In this document: one piece after another, positions 47,033-47,897 of the stretch | Layout: every line of letters starts with the position of its first letter | Position numbering within the stretch: position 1 is the stretch's first letter | Assembly (NCBI RefSeq): GCF_029051685.1 | Contig: NZ_JAACFT010000050.1 | Span: forward strand, 1 to 47,897 | DNA length: 47,897 nt | Origin: Bradyrhizobium sp. CSA207 | Lineage (GTDB): Bacteria > Pseudomonadota > Alphaproteobacteria > Rhizobiales > Xanthobacteraceae | Direction: 5' to 3' | Notes under the pieces: generated by a model | Told to the model about the DNA's origin: nothing | The model's input: only the letters and a program-made list of their open reading frames with translations | The model's database searches: none | Translations under genes and position numbers: made by a program

Positions 47033-47540
47033 GGTTCGACTCTCTCCTGCCAGCAATGGCTCAATATCAACCCATTGTTCTCGAGCATAGCGTCGCATAG
47101 CGAGCGCAGGGTGGCCCCAAGTCCTGGCTCCAAAGCTCCTGAACGGCTGACCAGCAGCCTCGCTGCGCTGGCTCTCGACGCATTGAAGTGAGACTGAGCG
47201 ACCGACAAAGTTGCCTAAAACGATGCTGTCGTCGCCCGCGCCTCACCGGAGCTCTTGAGCCTTTCCGGCTATCAGGTCAACGAGAAAAGCCAATAGGGAT
47301 GGCAAGCTGGGGATGATGGATGTGATTGATGAAGCGAACGCCTCGGAGCTGCACCCGTCTTGCACAAATCCCCAAGACGTTTTTCTTGGGTTGTCGCGCT
47401 CGTGGCCGTCTCCATCAGTCTGTGCGCCGGGGAGCCAATTATTCGAGTGACATCGAAAGGGGTTTTGCGACGCCATCAGCGCGTGAACCTATCCCTCTGT
47501 TAGGCTTATCAACCTTAGGGCCCGTCCATAAATAACTCAG
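47033..47540. other. Stretch between the lyase gene and the ISAzo13 transposase
   Basis: The lyase promoter should lie to the left. The sequence from about 47518 (GGGCCCGTCCATAAATAACT) just beyond the transposase stop may be the end of the ISAzo13-type element. No gene is visible. Confidence 0.4.
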
Positions 47541-47897
47541 TCAATTCGTTTTGGAACGATGATGTTTTCGATGAGGTGAAATCGTATAGTTCCAGTCGCC
47601 ATGGAACGAGTGGCGGGTGAGGTTGATGGCAGCCATCTGGAGATCGGAAACCTTGACGCCTTTGGGATATTTCTTTTCGTCCAGCTCGGCGCGCACCTTG
47701 AGGCCGGCATCTGTTGTCGTCGCGGCGATCAGCTGGACGATCGTGCGATAGCTACGCAGTGGCTTTCCCAGCCAGTTGATGGTGATGAAGGAGAAGAGAC
47801 GATGCTCGATCTTGTTCCACTTGCTGGTGCCGGGCGGCAGGTGGCAAACCGTGATCGGCAACTTGAGCTCGTCCGCCAGTTTTTGAAGCTCGACCTT
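47541..47897 (-). CDS. ISAzo13-family transposase, C-terminal part (runs off the window)
   Basis: The - strand frame is open to the window edge and reads KVELQKLADELKLPITVCHL, then PPGTSKWNKIEHRLFSFITI NW and LIAATTTDAGLKVRAELDEK, ending at 47541. CHLPPGTSKWNKIEHRLFS is the C-terminal catalytic segment of ISAzo13-like transposases (DDE type; the Glu in NKIEHRL is the likely third catalytic residue), and GDWNYTI near the end is also conserved. The N-terminal two-thirds lie outside the window, so integrity is unknown. Confidence 0.88.
   Translation of the reverse strand, partial: KVELQKLADELKLPITVCHLPPGTSKWNKIEHRLFSFITINWLGKPLRSYRTIVQLIAATTTDAGLKVRAELDEKKYPKGVKVSDLQMAAINLTRHSFHGDWNYTISPHRKHHRSKTN

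Noticed and set aside
1..47897. tRNA, rRNA or CRISPR arrays
   Set aside because: I saw no T-loop/CCA-type tRNA pattern, rRNA segment or regularly spaced repeat array on reading the window; a covariance-model search was not possible.

Overview
The window looks like part of the symbiosis island of a Bradyrhizobium-type, soybean-group rhizobium. Supporting evidence: a near-consensus TtsI-binding tts box; a FixJ/NodW-type response regulator; an alphaproteobacterial biotin/pantothenate cluster; short GcrA-like and other small rhizobial proteins; a lone bacterial P450; pectate lyase and TauD-type genes; and a high load of insertion sequences (IS3, IS256, IS66, ISAzo13 types) and decayed genes separated by long stretches without convincing coding sequence. 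Species cannot be fixed from the sequence alone.

Layout. 1-778: the edge of an IS3-family element inserted into a gene that is preceded by a tts box. 779-5703: mostly non-coding or decayed sequence with a small zinc-ribbon protein, a 62-aa protein and a frameshifted phage-type protein. 5704-11941: a vitamin locus, bioB-panD-bioF-bioD-bioA-(gap)-panB, all intact and on the + strand; bioF/bioD/bioA are joined by ATGA overlaps. 12926-15479: an acyltransferase-3 gene (family that includes NolL/NodX) cut by a complete 1424-bp IS256-family element with 8-bp target duplications. Removing the IS and one duplication restores one open frame of 373 aa.

16400-17689: a stand-alone EctB-like diaminobutyrate aminotransferase. 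18663-19826: a CheY-like single receiver followed by a NodW/FixJ-type regulator, both on the - strand. 23182-28746: a 1854-aa hybrid sensor (degenerate Ser/Thr kinase, AAA ATPase, long helical region, GAF, PAS, histidine kinase). 29091-29716: a frameshifted PaiB-like gene. 30702-33337: a secreted pectate lyase and a TauD/TfdA-like dioxygenase. 34131-35702: an OprB-type porin. 37218-38551: hemN with a frameshift near its 5' end. 39422-40487: a membrane-anchored coiled-coil protein and a GcrA-like protein. 41078-42316: a cytochrome P450.

42685-45583: an IS66-family element whose tnpC overlaps a pRiA4b ORF-3-like gene by ATGA. 45827-47032: a diaminopropionate ammonia-lyase. 47541-end: the 3' part of an ISAzo13-type transposase.

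Possible shared roles: bio and pan genes supply cofactors during symbiosis; pectate lyase, tts-box gene and acyltransferase point to host interaction; DABA aminotransferase and diaminopropionate lyase would both act on non-protein diamino acids that some legumes accumulate. The last link is inference. Repeated IS insertions and single-base frameshifts show that much of the region is being lost.
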